6,765 nucleotides of DNA from Planctomycetaceae bacterium (GTDB taxonomy: Bacteria; Planctomycetota; Planctomycetia; Pirellulales; Pirellulaceae), in the NCBI GenBank assembly GCA_005773145.1, contig SXHS01000310.1, positions 1 through 6,765 on the forward strand, read 5' to 3'. The notes below the pieces were generated by a model. It was not told where the DNA came from and searched no databases. It saw only the letters and a program-made list of their open reading frames with translations. This document shows positions 5,879-6,765 of the stretch, one piece after another (position 1 is the stretch's first letter; the number at the start of each line of letters is the position of its first letter). Made by a program: the position numbers and the translations under genes.

Positions 5879-6765
5879 ATGAACATTAGTGGTCACGATA
5901 CGCACGAGTTTCGCGGAGTGCCGGGTGTCCGGCGGGCGGTCGTACCGCGTCGAAAATTTTCCTGTTGTTTCGTCTATGGGACGGCGCTGGCGGTTCTCGG
6001 ATTGGCAAGCAACACCGCTTGGGCCGGGAAACCAAAGAAGGCAGACGGTACCCGGCCGGTGCGAAAGGCGACTGCGGAGGCGTTGACGTCGGACCCAGTC
6101 GAGCACGAGCACCGTTTGTTGGAGTCACATGGGCCATGGCTGATCTATGCCGCATCTTTTGCCGGGGATGGTGCCGAGCACGATGCCCAGATGCTGTCGC
6201 AAGAATTGCGCCAACAGCATAAGCTGGCCGCATACATCTACCAGGAGACGTTCGACTTTCGCCAGCCCGTGCGTGGCAAAGGGGTGGACCCACTTGGAAA
6301 CCCGCTGCAGATGCGGTACCGCCAAAGCGGCGCCTTTGCGGAGTATGCGGTGTTGATTGGCGACTTTTCATCGGTCGACGACCCGAAGGCACAGAAGGTC
6401 TTGAAGAAGGTCAAGTTCCTGCAACCGGCAGCCCTGCAACCGGAAAAGTCGGCGGGCAAAACGCAGCGATTTGCGGGATTACGCGCGTTGCAGAGGCGGC
6501 TGAGCACTGATGCTCAGAAGCGGAAAAAGGGTCCGATGGGGCAGGCTTTCATCACACGAAATCCATTGCTGCCTGCTGAATACTTCGTTCCGCAGGGGGT
6601 CGATCAATGGGTTATGGAAATGAACGAGAAGAGAAAGTACAGCCTGATGGACTGCGGCAAGAAATACTCGGTCCGCGTGGCAACGTTCCGCGGCAATGTC
6701 GTCTTGGATCAACGCGAAGTCGAGGCACTGGAGAACGGCAAGGAGATGAACTCCAAATTGGCCCA
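5879..6765 (+). CDS. Exported SPOR-like protein, 3' end beyond the window
   Basis: A frame opens at ATG 5879 and runs uninterrupted to the right edge: 295 full codons plus 2 nt. The N-terminus has a long basic segment ending in RRK (24-26), a hydrophobic stretch (about 27-48) and a likely signal peptidase site after NTAWA (45-49), so the product is probably exported. After a basic linker comes a SPOR-like unit: GPWLIYAASF (85-94), an amphipathic helix with LSQELRQQHKLAAYIYQ (106-122), then EYAVLIGDF (155-163) and a helix AQKVLKKVKFLQP (171-183). SPOR domains bind denuded peptidoglycan glycans in known cases; the resemblance here is by pattern only. A second similar unit seems to begin at YSVRVATFRG (263-272). 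Between them lies GQAFITRNPLLPAEYF (221-236), which I recall from uncharacterised Pirellulaceae proteins. The ATG has no Shine-Dalgarno. A Tat-like reading of RRKF is possible but weak. Confidence 0.82.
   Translation, partial: MNISGHDTHEFRGVPGVRRAVVPRRKFSCCFVYGTALAVLGLASNTAWAGKPKKADGTRPVRKATAEALTSDPVEHEHRLLESHGPWLIYAASFAGDGAEHDAQMLSQELRQQHKLAAYIYQETFDFRQPVRGKGVDPLGNPLQMRYRQSGAFAEYAVLIGDFSSVDDPKAQKVLKKVKFLQPAALQPEKSAGKTQRFAGLRALQRRLSTDAQKRKKGPMGQAFITRNPLLPAEYFVPQGVDQWVMEMNEKRKYSLMDCGKKYSVRVATFRGNVVLDQREVEALENGKEMNSKLA

Noticed and set aside
5688..5886. N-terminal extension of the flavin oxidoreductase up to about 5886
   Set aside because: The frame is open, but the extra sequence is basic, has no family resemblance, and would run through the divergent promoter region into the start of the SPOR-like gene.
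5879..5960. Tat signal in the SPOR-like protein
   Set aside because: RRKF partly fits the twin-arginine pattern, but the following residues (SCCF) do not match well, so a Sec signal with a long basic n-region is the simpler reading.
1..6765. Mobile element, defence system or CRISPR array
   Set aside because: No transposase, integrase, nuclease or toxin-antitoxin motifs, no terminal inverted repeats and no spaced direct repeats were seen; the gene content is ordinary chromosomal.

Overview
The window looks like chromosomal DNA from a planctomycete, probably Pirellulales-like. Three things point there: a prepilin-type DUF1559 pseudopilin N-terminus at the left edge (the PAVQAAREAARR block is a planctomycete hallmark), an Old Yellow Enzyme paralogue of the IHPMEGWDG type, and at the right edge a secreted SPOR-like protein of a kind I associate with Pirellulaceae. 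The DNA is moderately GC-rich. I see no transposase, integrase, phage gene, CRISPR array, tRNA or rRNA. The genus assignment is inference.

Layout. (1) 1-222, minus strand: the 5' part of a DUF1559 pseudopilin-like gene running off the left edge, with a strong Shine-Dalgarno. (2) 223-465: a divergent intergenic region with an A/T-rich patch and one small perfect hairpin. (3) 466-4145, plus strand: three genes in a tight overlapping run, namely a class II CCA/poly(A) nucleotidyltransferase, an aldo/keto reductase with an intact catalytic tetrad, and a 12-helix MFS transporter. Both junctions overlap by 14 nt if the ATG starts are used, so this is very probably one operon with coupled translation. 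(4) 4146-4197: a 52-nt convergent gap. (5) 4198-5643, minus strand: an OYE-family NADH:flavin oxidoreductase of 481 aa. (6) 5644-5878: a divergent intergenic region. (7) 5879-6765, plus strand: an exported SPOR-like protein, open at the right edge.

How the genes may work together. The nucleotidyltransferase is RNA housekeeping. The reductase and transporter downstream could form a small uptake-or-export plus reduction module, and the convergent flavin enzyme is another reductase, but nothing in the sequence names a substrate and the link is positional only. The pseudopilin and the SPOR-like protein are envelope proteins that look unrelated to the central operon.

I found no convincing new biological system. 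The points most worth a second look are the degenerate HD motif in the nucleotidyltransferase, the Lys-for-His substitution and conserved-looking Cys-rich tail in the OYE paralogue, the symmetric 14-nt overlaps, and the edge-spanning SPOR-like gene.
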